A DNA stretch of 64,000 nt from an uncultured Lachnotalea sp. (GCA_947066815.1 CAMSZT010000005.1:43133-107132); one strand, 5' to 3'; numbered from the stretch's first letter, positions 42,016-52,110 are shown. The notes: generated by a model not told the origin, from the letters alone. A program made the numbers and translations.

Positions 42016-43464
42016 ATGCATAGTGAAATAGATTTCGGCAAAATAGAACTGGCCGAAGCCCCGCCCGCCGGGGAGCCGGCCCGCCAGCAGTACTTCATGG
42101 AGCGGCTGCGGGAGGTCGTGGAGGAGAGGAGCAGAAAATACGGCCGCCCCCTGACGGCCTGCATCCAGACCTTCGGCTGCCAGATGAACGCCAAGGATTC
42201 GGAGAAGCTCCTCGGCATTCTCCTTCAGGCCGGGTTTACGGCCTCGGAGGACGAGGCCTCGGATTTTGTCCTCTACAACACCTGCACGGTCCGGGACAAT
42301 GCGAACCAGAGGGTCTACGGGCGGCTGGGGTATCTGAACAGCTTAAAGAAAAAAAATCCGCACATGACCATCGCCCTGTGCGGCTGCATGATGCAGGAGC
42401 CCTCCGTGGTGGAAAAGATCAAAAAAAGCTATCGGTTCGTGGACCTTGTCTTCGGCACCCACAACATCTTCCGGCTGGCGGAGCTTTTGTACCGCTGTTA
42501 TACGGAAAAGAGGATGGTGGTGGATGTCTGGGGCGGCACGGAACAGATCGTGGAGAACCTCCCCTCCAGGCGGAAGTACTCCTTCAAGTGCGGCGTGAAC
42601 ATCATGTACGGGTGCAACAATTTCTGCAGCTACTGCATCGTCCCCTATGTGCGGGGGCGGGAGAGGAGCCGGGAGCCGGAGGACATCCTTGCGGAGATCC
42701 GGGCCCTGGCTGCGGACGGGGTGGTGGAGGTCATGCTCCTGGGCCAGAACGTGAATTCCTACGGGAAGACCCTGGATACGCCCATGACCTTCGCCGCTCT
42801 TTTGCGGCAGGTGGCCGAGATCCCGGGAATCGAGCGGATCCGCTTCATGACGTCCCACCCCAAGGATCTCTCGGACGAGCTCATCGGGGTCATGCGGGAC
42901 TGCCCGAAGATCTGCCGCCATCTGCATCTCCCCCTCCAGTCGGGAAGCTCGAGGATCTTAAAGAAGATGAACCGGGTCTACGACAAGGAGCAGTATCTGG
43001 CCCTCGCCAAAAAGATCAAGGGGGAGATTCCGGATCTGTCCCTGACGACGGACATCATCGTAGGCTTCCCCGGCGAGACGGAGGAGGATTTTGAGGAGAC
43101 GATGGATGTGGTGCGCCGGGTGCGCTTCGACAGCGCCTTCACCTTCATTTATTCCAAACGGACCGGGACGCCGGCCGCCGCCATGGAGGACCAGGTGCCG
43201 GAGGAGATCGTGAAGCCCCGGTTTGAACGGCTGTTGAAGGAGGTCCAGCGGATCTCTGCCGAGGTCTGCGGAAAGGACGTGGGAAAGACCATGACTGCCC
43301 TGGTCGAGGGTATGGATACCCATGATCCGGCACTGGTGACAGGACGCTTAAGCAACAACATCATGGTCCATTTCCCGGGGGACGCTTCCGATATCGGAAA
43401 GCTGATCCCGGTTTTGCTCACGGAATCAAAAGGATTTTATTACATGGGAAAAAGACTTCCATAA
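42016..43464 (+). CDS. miaB: tRNA 2-methylthio-N6-isopentenyladenosine synthase MiaB
   Basis: A radical-SAM methylthiotransferase that adds a methylthio group to i6A37 of tRNAs; the i6A is made by MiaA (49933). The 482-aa protein has an N-terminal extension (1-~50), then the UPF0004 domain with three Cys in FGCQMN, NTCTVRDNA and LCGCMMQ. The radical-SAM triad is in YGCNNFCSYCIVPYVRG, followed by LLGQNVNSYG and a TRAM domain ending at the C-terminus. AAGGAAAAAAG precedes the ATG weakly. It starts a run of miaB-C39-mutS-mutL. Confidence 0.95.
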   Translation: MHSEIDFGKIELAEAPPAGEPARQQYFMERLREVVEERSRKYGRPLTACIQTFGCQMNAKDSEKLLGILLQAGFTASEDEASDFVLYNTCTVRDNANQRVYGRLGYLNSLKKKNPHMTIALCGCMMQEPSVVEKIKKSYRFVDLVFGTHNIFRLAELLYRCYTEKRMVVDVWGGTEQIVENLPSRRKYSFKCGVNIMYGCNNFCSYCIVPYVRGRERSREPEDILAEIRALAADGVVEVMLLGQNVNSYGKTLDTPMTFAALLRQVAEIPGIERIRFMTSHPKDLSDELIGVMRDCPKICRHLHLPLQSGSSRILKKMNRVYDKEQYLALAKKIKGEIPDLSLTTDIIVGFPGETEEDFEETMDVVRRVRFDSAFTFIYSKRTGTPAAAMEDQVPEEIVKPRFERLLKEVQRISAEVCGKDVGKTMTALVEGMDTHDPALVTGRLSNNIMVHFPGDASDIGKLIPVLLTESKGFYYMGKRLP

Positions 43465-43477
43465 ACAGGGAGGACGT

Positions 43478-44446
43478 ATGGACGTAAGAGGGTTTCTGGC
43501 AGATGAAACAAAACGCAGGACGGCGGTGACGGCCTCTCTGACGGTCGTCTTTTTTACCTGCACGCTGCTCCTGGTATGGTTTTTTTCCGCGGAAGTCTTA
43601 AAGCCCGCCGGCTTTGGGCCTGTCCCTGCCAGAGCGTCGGAAAATCCGTGGCGGATGCGGCTCTCCTCCCGCCTTCCAGGCGTTTACAGGGATCCCTCCT
43701 CAGACGAGAGCGGAAAATTTCCTTACCGTCGGTTCTCAGAAGGCGATACCATGTACTGCACCTATTTCGGCCTTTTGAATATCCGCGAGGAGCCGGACGC
43801 CGAAGCCGCCGTGGCGGCCAGAGTCTCCTACGGCGATCCCATCCAGGTGTTCTGGAAGGAGGACACGGGCTATGTGCGGGTCCGTTATATAAAACCTCAC
43901 ACCTCAGAGACGGTGGAGGGCTACTGTGTCATCGAGGAACTCTCGGAAGCCGCTCCCTCGGATGGGCGGGTGTTTCTGGACATCCCCGGCTACAAGCAGT
44001 ACGATCCCCGGTGGGGCGCTCTTCCCCTGGGGGACAGCTATGAGACCATCGCCTCCGCCGGCTGCGCCACCTCCTGCCTCGCCATGTCTTATTCCTATCT
44101 GGAAGGCACGCCGACCACGCCAGACGGCATGGCAGAGCGGCTGTATTACGATGAGAACGGAAGGCTGGGCTTTCCGAAGGTCTATGAGAAGGACTGGGAC
44201 GGCGATTATCTGGAGCATGCGCTCACCCAGCTCCGCAGGGGAGTCCCCGTGCTCATCGGCGGCTTCACTGAGGACGATCATCCCCACTGGGTCCTGATCA
44301 CCGGATATACCGGGGACGGCGGAGAATTAAAGGCCTCCGATTTCCTGATCAGCGATCCGGCCTCCGAGGAGCGGCCCACCCTGGCGGAGTTTCTCCGGGA
44401 TTACCCGGTTCACGATAAGATTGTCTACTACAAAGGAGAGGTTTGA
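43478..44446 (+). CDS. Membrane-anchored C39-like cysteine peptidase with SH3-like domain
   Basis: A 322-aa protein with one N-terminal helix (TASLTVVFFTCTLLLVWFF, about 17-35). An SH3-type domain follows (FGLLNIREEPDAEAAVAARV ... YVRVRYIKP). The C-terminal domain is a papain-like C39_2 peptidase: YKQYDPRWG, catalytic Cys in SAGCATSCLAMSY, His in HPHWVLITGY and Asp in ISDPAS. These domains face outside, so a cell-wall peptide substrate is likely. AGGGAGGA precedes the ATG. It sits between miaB and mutS without clear functional link. Confidence 0.88.
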   Translation: MDVRGFLADETKRRTAVTASLTVVFFTCTLLLVWFFSAEVLKPAGFGPVPARASENPWRMRLSSRLPGVYRDPSSDESGKFPYRRFSEGDTMYCTYFGLLNIREEPDAEAAVAARVSYGDPIQVFWKEDTGYVRVRYIKPHTSETVEGYCVIEELSEAAPSDGRVFLDIPGYKQYDPRWGALPLGDSYETIASAGCATSCLAMSYSYLEGTPTTPDGMAERLYYDENGRLGFPKVYEKDWDGDYLEHALTQLRRGVPVLIGGFTEDDHPHWVLITGYTGDGGELKASDFLISDPASEERPTLAEFLRDYPVHDKIVYYKGEV

Positions 44447-44448
44447 AC

Positions 44449-47103
44449 GTGGCGACGCAGCAGTTATCACCGATGATGCAGCAGTATATGGAGACCAAAA
44501 AGCAGTATCCCGGCTGTATCCTTTTCTACCGGCTGGGGGACTTCTATGAAATGTTCTTCGAGGATGCAAAGACAGTCTCCAGGGAGCTGGAGCTTACCCT
44601 GACGGGAAAAGAATGCGGTCTTTCCGAGCGGGCGCCCATGTGCGGCGTCCCTTATCATGCGCTGGATACCTATCTGAGCCGTCTGGTCCAGAAGGGCTAC
44701 AAGGTAGCCATCGCCGAACAGATGGAGGATCCCAGGCAGGCGAAGGGGCTTGTCAAACGGGAGGTCATCCGGGTCGTGACGCCGGGCACCCTCCTTGACA
44801 GCCAGGCCCTGGACGAGACCAAGAACAATTACCTCATGTGCATCGTCTACATGGCCAAATCCTTCGGCGTGGCGGTGACGGACATCACCACCGGGGAATT
44901 CCTGGTGACGGAGCTCTCCTCCATCCGCGCGCTCCTGGACGAGATCTATAAATATATGCCCTCGGAGATCATCTGCAACGAGGCGTTTTATATGTCCGGC
45001 GTGGACCTGGAGGCCCTTAAGGGCCGGGTGGATTTTCTGGCCACGGCCCTGGACAGCCATTATTTTGACGAGGATCTCTGTGCAGACACCTTAAAGGAGC
45101 ATTTTCACGTGGACCGGCTGGAGGGCCTGGGCCTTGCGGATTACAAGATCGGCCTTGCGGCCTCCGGGGCGGCTCTCCTGTACCTTCTGGAGACCCAGAA
45201 AAATTCACTGAGCCACATCACCAAACTGACCCCTTACCGCTCCGGAAAATACATGCTCATCGACACCTCCACCAGGCGGAACCTGGAGCTTTTGGAGACT
45301 CTCCGGGAAAAACAGAAGCGGGGATCCCTCCTCTGGGTCCTCGACAAGACCAGGACGGCCATGGGGGCCAGGCTCCTCCGAAGCTTTATCGAACAGCCCC
45401 TCCTCGACCGTGAGGAGATCCTCCGCCGGCAGGACGCGGTGGAGGAATTGAACGGCGCCTACATCACCAGGGAGGAACTGATCGAATATTTAAATCCTAT
45501 TTATGACCTGGAGCGGCTCATCGGCCGGATCTCCTACCAGACGGCCAACGCCAGGGATCTGATCGCCTTTAAAAATTCCCTCCGGATGCTGCCCCACATC
45601 CGGCTCCTTTTAAAGGAACTCCATGCGCCCCTCCTGAAGGAGCTTTTCACGGAGTTGGACCCCCTGGAAGACCTGACGGACCTGATCGAGCGGTCCGTCG
45701 TGGACGACCCGCCCCTCACGCTGCGGGACGGCGGCCTCATCAAGGAGGGCTTCCACGAGGAGGCAGATCAGCTTAAAAGGGCCAAGACGGAGGGGAAGCG
45801 GTGGCTTGCCGAGCTGGAGGCGAAGGAGCGGGAGCAGACGGGGATCAAAAATCTCCGGATCAAGTTCAACAAGGTCTTCGGCTATTACCTGGAGGTGACC
45901 AATTCCTTCCTCTCCATGGTGCCGGAACATTATATCCGCAAGCAGACCCTCACCGGCTCGGAGCGCTTTACCACGGAAGAATTAAAGAAACTGGAGGAGA
46001 TCATCCTAGGTGCGGAGGACAAACTCTTCCTCCTGGAATACGACCTGTTCTGCCAGGTGCGGAACGACATCGCCGCCGAGGTGGAGCGGATCCAGAGGAC
46101 GGCCCGCGCGATCGCCTGGGTGGATGTGCTCGCCTCCCTCTCCGCCGTGGCCGCGAAGAACAATTATGTGCGGCCGTCCGTCAACGGGAAGGGGATCATC
46201 GACATCAAAGAGGGCCGCCATCCGGTGGTGGAGCAGATGATGAGGAACGATTTCTTCATCTCCAACGACACCTATCTGGACAACGGAGACCACCGGCTGT
46301 CTGTCATCACCGGACCCAACATGGCCGGAAAGTCCACCTACATGCGTCAGACGGCCCTGATCTGCCTAATGGCCCAGATGGGGAGCTTCGTTCCGGCCAA
46401 ATCGGCCAATATCGGGATCTGCGACCGGATCTTTACCAGGGTGGGGGCCTCCGACGATCTGGCCAGCGGGCAGAGCACCTTCATGGTGGAGATGACGGAG
46501 GTGGCCAATATCCTCCGCAACGCCACCAGGAACAGCCTCCTGATCCTGGACGAGATCGGGCGGGGCACCAGCACCTTCGACGGCCTCTCCATCGCCTGGG
46601 CCGTCATTGAATATATTTCCAATACGAAGATCCTGGGAGCAAAGACCCTGTTTGCAACCCATTACCATGAGCTGACAGAACTGGAGGGAAGCCTCAAGGG
46701 AGTCAACAATTACTGCATCGCCGTCAAGGAGATGGGGGACGACATCGTGTTCCTCCGAAAGATCGTGAAGGGCGGCGCCGACAAGAGCTACGGGATCCAG
46801 GTGGCACGCCTGGCCGGGGTACCGGAGCCGGTCCTCGTCCGGGCAAAGGAGCTGGCGGCGGAACTGGCGGACGCGGACATCTCCGCCCGCTCCCGGGAGA
46901 TCGCCGGGGCGGCAAAGCCGGCAAAGAGCCATGTGCCGAAGCTGGATGAGGTGGATCTCAAGCAGATGAGCCTCTTTGACACCATGAAGGACGACGACGT
47001 GTTAAAGGAGCTTAAGGAAATGGAGCTTTCCGCCATGACGCCCATCGATGCGCTGAACACGCTGTACCGGATGCAGAACAGTCTGAAGAACCGCTGGAAA
47101 TAG
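44449..47103 (+). CDS. mutS: DNA mismatch repair protein MutS
   Basis: Recognises mismatches and starts repair. About 884 aa. The mismatch-binding domain has the Phe-x-Glu motif in GDFYEMFFEDAK (Phe at about residue 34). The clamp and lever domains follow. The ATPase has Walker A GPNMAGKSTYMRQ (about 622), Walker B LILDEIGRGTS and the ATHYHEL switch. The end carries the MutL-linked C-terminal tail. GTG at 44449 has correct spacing from AAAGGAGAG; TTG at 44443 overlaps the preceding stop and is less likely. mutL follows 11 bp downstream. Confidence 0.97.
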   Translation: MATQQLSPMMQQYMETKKQYPGCILFYRLGDFYEMFFEDAKTVSRELELTLTGKECGLSERAPMCGVPYHALDTYLSRLVQKGYKVAIAEQMEDPRQAKGLVKREVIRVVTPGTLLDSQALDETKNNYLMCIVYMAKSFGVAVTDITTGEFLVTELSSIRALLDEIYKYMPSEIICNEAFYMSGVDLEALKGRVDFLATALDSHYFDEDLCADTLKEHFHVDRLEGLGLADYKIGLAASGAALLYLLETQKNSLSHITKLTPYRSGKYMLIDTSTRRNLELLETLREKQKRGSLLWVLDKTRTAMGARLLRSFIEQPLLDREEILRRQDAVEELNGAYITREELIEYLNPIYDLERLIGRISYQTANARDLIAFKNSLRMLPHIRLLLKELHAPLLKELFTELDPLEDLTDLIERSVVDDPPLTLRDGGLIKEGFHEEADQLKRAKTEGKRWLAELEAKEREQTGIKNLRIKFNKVFGYYLEVTNSFLSMVPEHYIRKQTLTGSERFTTEELKKLEEIILGAEDKLFLLEYDLFCQVRNDIAAEVERIQRTARAIAWVDVLASLSAVAAKNNYVRPSVNGKGIIDIKEGRHPVVEQMMRNDFFISNDTYLDNGDHRLSVITGPNMAGKSTYMRQTALICLMAQMGSFVPAKSANIGICDRIFTRVGASDDLASGQSTFMVEMTEVANILRNATRNSLLILDEIGRGTSTFDGLSIAWAVIEYISNTKILGAKTLFATHYHELTELEGSLKGVNNYCIAVKEMGDDIVFLRKIVKGGADKSYGIQVARLAGVPEPVLVRAKELAAELADADISARSREIAGAAKPAKSHVPKLDEVDLKQMSLFDTMKDDDVLKELKEMELSAMTPIDALNTLYRMQNSLKNRWK

Positions 47104-47114
47104 GGGGGGATGTT

Positions 47115-49151
47115 ATGCCGGAGATAAGGATTTTGAGTCAGGAGACCATCAACCAGATCGCGGCGGGGGAGGTCATTGACCGGCCCTCGTCGGTGGTCAA
47201 GGAGCTGGTGGAAAACGCCGTCGACGCGGGAGCCACGGCGGTAACCGTGGAGGTGAAGGACGGCGGCATCTCCCTCGTCCGGGTCACGGACAACGGCTGC
47301 GGGATCGAAAGGAGCCAGATCCCGACGGCCTTCCTCCGCCACGCCACCAGCAAGATCCGGGACGCCCTGGACCTTCTCACGGTCTCGTCGCTTGGGTTTC
47401 GGGGCGAGGCCCTCTCCAGCATTGCGGCCATCGCCCAGGTGGAGCTCATCACCAAGACGACGGGGGAGCTCACAGGTTCCCGCTACCAGATCCACGGCGG
47501 CGAGGAGATCTCCCTGGAGGAAGTCGGCGCCCCGGAGGGGACGACTTTCCTGGTCCGGAACCTGTTTTACAACACGCCCGCCAGGAAGAAATTTTTAAAA
47601 TCTCCCCAGACGGAAGGTTCCTACATAAACAGCCTGGTGGAGCGGATGGCCCTCTCGAGGCCGGACGTCTCCATCCGCTTTATCCAGAACGGCCAGAGCC
47701 GGCTCCACACGGCGGGAAACCACAATTTGAAGGACCTGATCTATATGATCTACGGCAGGGACATCGCCGGAAACCTGCTGCCCGTCGAGGCAGAAAAGGG
47801 ACCGGTGAAGATTTCCGGTTTTCTCGGAAAGCCCGTCATCTCCAGGGGGAACCGAAACTATGAGAACTATTTTATCAACGGGCGCTACATCAAGAGCGCC
47901 CTGGTCAATAAGGCCATCGAGGACGGGTATCATTCCCACATGATGCAGCATAAATATCCCTTTGTGGCGCTCCATCTGACCCTGGACCCGGAGCTTTTGG
48001 ACGTCAACGTCCATCCGGCCAAGATGGAGCTGCGCTTCAGCAACCAGGAGGAGATCTACGGACTGATCCGGGATGCGGTGCGGGAAACCCTCTCCGGAGC
48101 GGAGCTGATCCGAAGGGTGAGCCTTTCGGAGCCGGAGGAGGCTTCACCGGGCCGGACAGCTTCGGAAAAGACAACCTTGGAGAGAAAACCTTCCGGCCGG
48201 ACAGAGAGAGGGCCGGAGCCCTTTGAGGTAAAACGGAGCCTTCACGCGGCCATTCCGCCGGTGGAACCGCCCAAATTCCTCAGGGAATCCCTGTCCTCCT
48301 ATGGAGCGAAGGAAGGCCCCACGCCCAAGGCGCCTCCTCTGAGGGAAAGGCCCCCGGTTTTGGAGACGGGACCGGCTCCGGAAGGGGAAGCCGTCCTGTC
48401 GGAAGGGGCGGCGGCGGAAGAAGCCGTCTTGTCGGAAAGGCCATCGGCGGGAGAGAAGGACATTCCCGCAAGTCCGATGCCGCAGAAGAAGGTCGGCCCG
48501 CCGGGGGAGTGGAGCCCCGCGGACGGAAAGCAGATGGAGCTCTTCGAAGAAAAGCTGCTTTCTTTCCAGGCCAGGACACAGTACCGCTTCATCGGACAGC
48601 TCTTTGACACTTACTGGCTGATCCAGTACAAGGAGGAATTTCTGATCATTGACCAGCACGCGGCCCACGAGAAGGTCCTCTATGAACGGATGGTGAGGGA
48701 GCTTTCGGAGAAGAAAATATACGGACAGATGGTGAGCCCGCCCATTCTCCTGACCCTCAGCATGAGGGAGGAGGAGATCCTTGACCGGTATCAGGAGAAG
48801 TTTTCCCGGATGGGCTTCGTGATCGAGCCCTTCGGCGGAAAGGAGTACGCCGTGAGCGCCGTTCCGGCCAACCTCTACGGCATCGCCCAGAAGGAGCTCC
48901 TCCTGGAGCTTCTTGACAGCCTGACCGGCGAGCTCTCCGGAGGATCCGACGAACTGATCCTGGAGAAGCTGGCTTCCATGAGCTGCAGGGCCGCCGTCAA
49001 GGGGGGAGACCGCCTCTCCTTTGCCGAGGCGGAGGCGCTCATCGACGAGCTCCTCACCCTGGAAAACCCGTATGCCTGTCCCCACGGAAGGCCCACCATC
49101 GTTTCCATGAGCAAAAGAGAGCTGGAAAAAAAGTTTAAAAGGATTGTCTGA
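47115..49151 (+). CDS. mutL: DNA mismatch repair endonuclease MutL
   Basis: 678 aa. The GHKL ATPase end has IAAGEVIDRPSSVVKELVENA, DNGCGI and SLGFRGEALSSI. A long Pro/Glu/Arg-rich linker (about 335-480) is poorly conserved. The C-terminal domain keeps the metal-binding endonuclease motif DQHAAHEKVLYE, the CRAAVKGGD segment and CPHGRPT, so this MutL should nick DNA itself, as expected where MutH is absent. It receives signals from MutS, encoded just upstream, and ends inside a short spacer before a PilZ gene. Confidence 0.97.
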   Translation: MPEIRILSQETINQIAAGEVIDRPSSVVKELVENAVDAGATAVTVEVKDGGISLVRVTDNGCGIERSQIPTAFLRHATSKIRDALDLLTVSSLGFRGEALSSIAAIAQVELITKTTGELTGSRYQIHGGEEISLEEVGAPEGTTFLVRNLFYNTPARKKFLKSPQTEGSYINSLVERMALSRPDVSIRFIQNGQSRLHTAGNHNLKDLIYMIYGRDIAGNLLPVEAEKGPVKISGFLGKPVISRGNRNYENYFINGRYIKSALVNKAIEDGYHSHMMQHKYPFVALHLTLDPELLDVNVHPAKMELRFSNQEEIYGLIRDAVRETLSGAELIRRVSLSEPEEASPGRTASEKTTLERKPSGRTERGPEPFEVKRSLHAAIPPVEPPKFLRESLSSYGAKEGPTPKAPPLRERPPVLETGPAPEGEAVLSEGAAAEEAVLSERPSAGEKDIPASPMPQKKVGPPGEWSPADGKQMELFEEKLLSFQARTQYRFIGQLFDTYWLIQYKEEFLIIDQHAAHEKVLYERMVRELSEKKIYGQMVSPPILLTLSMREEEILDRYQEKFSRMGFVIEPFGGKEYAVSAVPANLYGIAQKELLLELLDSLTGELSGGSDELILEKLASMSCRAAVKGGDRLSFAEAEALIDELLTLENPYACPHGRPTIVSMSKRELEKKFKRIV

Positions 49152-49176
49152 GTCAATGAAACCAGGAGGTCACAAG

Positions 49177-49881
49177 GTGAAGCTGTTTGATCTGTTTAAA
49201 AAATCGGGAGAAAAAGAGGATACCCAGGGAGGCGGGGATAAGAGCGATATGCGGGAACTGGAGATCTACTCCGGCATGCGGGTGGTGGTGGAAACCCCCG
49301 ACGGGCGGCTGCTCTTTATCGCCAGGCTGCATGATCCCGGGAGGAACAGGGCAGAACTTTTCCAGTATTCGGACGGAGAGATCTTCCGGGATACCGGCGC
49401 AGGAGCGCTTCAGGAGAAAGGCGCCTTCCATGTAACGATCCGGGGCTACAATGACCGGAGCCGAAAAGCCGTTTTGATGGAGGGGGACATTGCGCCAAAA
49501 GCGAGACACACCTGGCAGGTGGAATGCCTTTCCATCACCAACGTGGAAAACGAACGCTCTTTCTCACGTCTGAGCACGGATCTGGAGGGGACGGTCACCG
49601 CAGAAGGCGGGACAGAAGAGAAGCCCTGCCGGTTGTTCGACATCAGCGCGGGCGGGGCCAGCATCGGTTCCGGGTACCGATACCACAAGGGAGACCGGGT
49701 TTTTCTGAAGACAAAGCTGTCCGAGAGCGGTTCCCCCTTTGTGGTGTACTGTGAAGTGCTGCGGGTGGTGGAGCGGGGACCGGAGAACTTCGAGTACGGG
49801 TGTCATTTTTTGGAGCTGACAAGGGCAGATCAGGAATTCCTTGTGAAGAGCATCGCGCACCTGGGGGAAAAGAACGGATAG
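49177..49881 (+). CDS. PilZ-domain protein (predicted c-di-GMP receptor)
   Basis: GTG at 49177 follows AGGAGGT with 6-bp spacing; an open frame begins at 49144. The 234-aa product has an N-terminal YcgR-like beta domain (MRVVVETPDGRLLFIARLHD) and a C-terminal PilZ domain. The PilZ domain has the c-di-GMP-binding pair RSFSR (RxxxR) and DISAGGASIG (DxSxxG), and ends YGCHFLELTRADQEFLVKSI. Both binding motifs are present, so it should bind c-di-GMP and alter motility or surface behaviour. It is an unusual neighbour, sitting between mutL and miaA. Confidence 0.88.
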   Translation: MKLFDLFKKSGEKEDTQGGGDKSDMRELEIYSGMRVVVETPDGRLLFIARLHDPGRNRAELFQYSDGEIFRDTGAGALQEKGAFHVTIRGYNDRSRKAVLMEGDIAPKARHTWQVECLSITNVENERSFSRLSTDLEGTVTAEGGTEEKPCRLFDISAGGASIGSGYRYHKGDRVFLKTKLSESGSPFVVYCEVLRVVERGPENFEYGCHFLELTRADQEFLVKSIAHLGEKNG

Positions 49882-49932
49882 GAGCGTGCGGTTCTGCGGA
49901 AAAAACCCACGCCGGAAAGAGGTCATGAGATT

Positions 49933-50874
49933 ATGAAGAAAAAATTGTTGATCTTGACCGGCCCGACGGCCGTGGGGAAAACCTCCCTCTCCGTGAAGGC
50001 CGCCAAACGGTTTGGCGGGGAGATCATAAGCGCCGATTCCATGCAGGTCTACCGGGGGATGGACATCGGCTCTGCCAAAGTGACCAGAGAGGAGATGGAC
50101 GGCGTCCCCCACCATCTGATCGACGTGCTGGACCCGGGAGAAGCTTTCCACGTGGTCCGGTTTAAAGAGATGGCCGAGGCCGTCCTGGAGGGGATCTATG
50201 AGCGGGGCCGTCTGCCCATCCTCACCGGAGGCACCGGATTCTATATCCAGGCCCTTCTATACGACATCGATTTTACGGAGAACGACGCGGACCCTTCTTA
50301 CCGGGAAGGGCTGGAGGCCCTTGCGAGGACGCGGGGGGCCTCCTATCTCCACGGCCTCCTTCGGGAGCGGGACCCCGGGGCGGCAAAGGAGATCCACGAA
50401 AATAACGTAAAGCGGGTGATCCGCGCCCTGGAATTTTATGAAAAGACGGGAAAACCCATTTCCGGGCACAATAAGACAGAGCGGGAAAAGGCGTCCCCCT
50501 ACCGGTTTGCCTACGTGGTCTTGAACAGGGACCGGGCGGAGCTCTACCGGAGGATCGACCTGCGGGTGGATGCGATGCTTGAGGGCGGGCTCCTCGACGA
50601 AGTGAAGAGGCTTAAGGCCATGGGCCTCACAAAGGACATGGTTTCCATGCAGGGCCTCGGCTACAAGGAGCTGCTCTCGTATCTGGACGGAGATACGGAT
50701 TACGCCGAGGCCGTCCGGGTCTTAAAGCGGGACACCAGACATTTTGCCAAACGGCAGCTCACCTGGTTTAAGAGGGAGCGGCAGACCGACTGGCTTTCCC
50801 TGGACGAGAAGACAGAAGAGGAAGCCTTAAAAGAATTGGAGGAGATCCTGTTCAGAAGAGAACTTTTATCATAA
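49933..50874 (+). CDS. miaA: tRNA dimethylallyltransferase MiaA
   Basis: Adds a dimethylallyl group to A37 of tRNAs reading UNN codons, before MiaB acts. The 313-aa protein has the P-loop GPTAVGKTSLSVKAA, ISADSMQVYRGMDIGSAK, HHLIDVLDPGEAF, GGTGFYIQAL and the C-terminal QGLGYKELLSYL ... QLTWFKRE motif. Length and motifs are normal. It follows the PilZ gene by 51 bp. No hfq is found after it, although hfq often follows miaA in other bacteria. Confidence 0.96.
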   Translation: MKKKLLILTGPTAVGKTSLSVKAAKRFGGEIISADSMQVYRGMDIGSAKVTREEMDGVPHHLIDVLDPGEAFHVVRFKEMAEAVLEGIYERGRLPILTGGTGFYIQALLYDIDFTENDADPSYREGLEALARTRGASYLHGLLRERDPGAAKEIHENNVKRVIRALEFYEKTGKPISGHNKTEREKASPYRFAYVVLNRDRAELYRRIDLRVDAMLEGGLLDEVKRLKAMGLTKDMVSMQGLGYKELLSYLDGDTDYAEAVRVLKRDTRHFAKRQLTWFKRERQTDWLSLDEKTEEEALKELEEILFRRELLS

Positions 50875-50902
50875 CGACATCATATATGAGGGGGAGAAGG
50901 AG

Positions 50903-52105
50903 TTGTCGGAGCATTCTCTTTGGGAATCACTAAGGTCGATCGCGGCGGAAAGCGCAGACCAGATCATGGACATCAGCCATTACATTTTTACCCATCCGGA
51001 GCTGGGGGAAAAGGAGTACGAGAGCTGCCGTTACCTGACAAAAGTGCTGCGAGAGACAGGATTTTCGGTCACCTGTCCCTATGGAACCATGGAAACGGCT
51101 TTTCGCGCCGAGCTTTGCCGGGGCGAGGGAGCAACCATTGCATTCTTGGCGGAATATGACGCGCTGCCCGGATACGGAGAAAACAAGCAGCCCGCCCATG
51201 CCTGCGGGCACAACTGGGTCGCGGCGGCCTCCGTCGGCGCAGCCCTCCTTCTAAGCCGGACCGGCGGATGGCAGGGAACAGTCGTCGTGCTCGGCACCCC
51301 GGCGGAGGAAACCGTCGGCGGGAAAGTGATCCTGGCAAAAAACGGGGCGTTTCAGGGGATCGACGCCGTCTTTGAAATGCATCTGAATAAGTGCAACAGC
51401 CTCCGTCCCCGTGCCCTCGCCATCGATTCCTGGGAATTTTCCTTCCGGGGGAAGGCAAGCCATGCCGCCTCGGCGCCGGAGCGGGGGATCAATGCCCTGG
51501 ACGCGGTAAATCTGACCTTTGCCGGAATCAATGCCCTCCGCCAGCAGCTCCGGCCGGACGTCCGGATCCATGGGATCGTCACGGACGGCGGTTCTGCGGT
51601 CAACATCATCCCGGAGTCCGCCGCCTGCCGTTTTTACGTCCGGAGTGAGAAGCGGGACGATCTGGATGAAGTCTCCAGGCGGGTCATCGACTGCGCCCGC
51701 GGCGCGGCCCTGATGACGGGAGCAGAGCTTACCGTCAGAAAGTTTGAAAACAGCTACGACGACCTGGAGCCAAACGAGGTCCTCATGGAGCGCATGGCGG
51801 TCCACCTGGAGCGGGCCGGCTTTGGGGATGTGACCTCCGCCAGACAGGATCCGGGCTCCACTGACCTGGGGACAGTCAGCCATCTCGTTCCCGTCTTTTA
51901 CGGCTACGCCGGCGTCGGAGACGGAAACACCGACTGTCACGAGGCGGATTTCATCCCCCTGGCGGACAGCCCCCAGGCGGCTGAAAAAGCCGTGAAATGC
52001 GCGCTGGCGATGGCCTGCGGGGCAGCAGAGCTTCTGACAGACCAGAAGCTGCTCTCGGAAGTGCAAGCAGCCTTCCGGCGCAGCGTGCCCCAGAAGGTCT
52101 ACTGA
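50903..52105 (+). CDS. M20-family amidohydrolase (AbgB/PM20D2-like)
   Basis: A 400-aa zinc hydrolase starting at TTG 50903, with GAGGGGGAG upstream; no ATG fits before residue 23. HPELGEKEYES, then FLAEYDALPGYG, the metal motif HACGHNWVAAAS, GTPAEETVGGK, the dimerisation-domain GKASHAASAPERGINALDAV, and the last metal His in TDCHEADF are visible. The CGHN variant is typical of the p-aminobenzoyl-glutamate hydrolase/PM20D2 subgroup. It probably cleaves amide bonds of N-acyl or aryl amino acids. It lies between miaA and a repeat region. Confidence 0.88.
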   Translation: MSEHSLWESLRSIAAESADQIMDISHYIFTHPELGEKEYESCRYLTKVLRETGFSVTCPYGTMETAFRAELCRGEGATIAFLAEYDALPGYGENKQPAHACGHNWVAAASVGAALLLSRTGGWQGTVVVLGTPAEETVGGKVILAKNGAFQGIDAVFEMHLNKCNSLRPRALAIDSWEFSFRGKASHAASAPERGINALDAVNLTFAGINALRQQLRPDVRIHGIVTDGGSAVNIIPESAACRFYVRSEKRDDLDEVSRRVIDCARGAALMTGAELTVRKFENSYDDLEPNEVLMERMAVHLERAGFGDVTSARQDPGSTDLGTVSHLVPVFYGYAGVGDGNTDCHEADFIPLADSPQAAEKAVKCALAMACGAAELLTDQKLLSEVQAAFRRSVPQKVY

Positions 52106-52110
52106 CGGAA

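Noticed and set aside
48144..49085. Minus-strand open frame (313 aa) opposite mutL
   Set aside because: Low-complexity Arg/Pro/Leu composition typical of antisense GC-rich DNA; mutL motifs are intact on the + strand.
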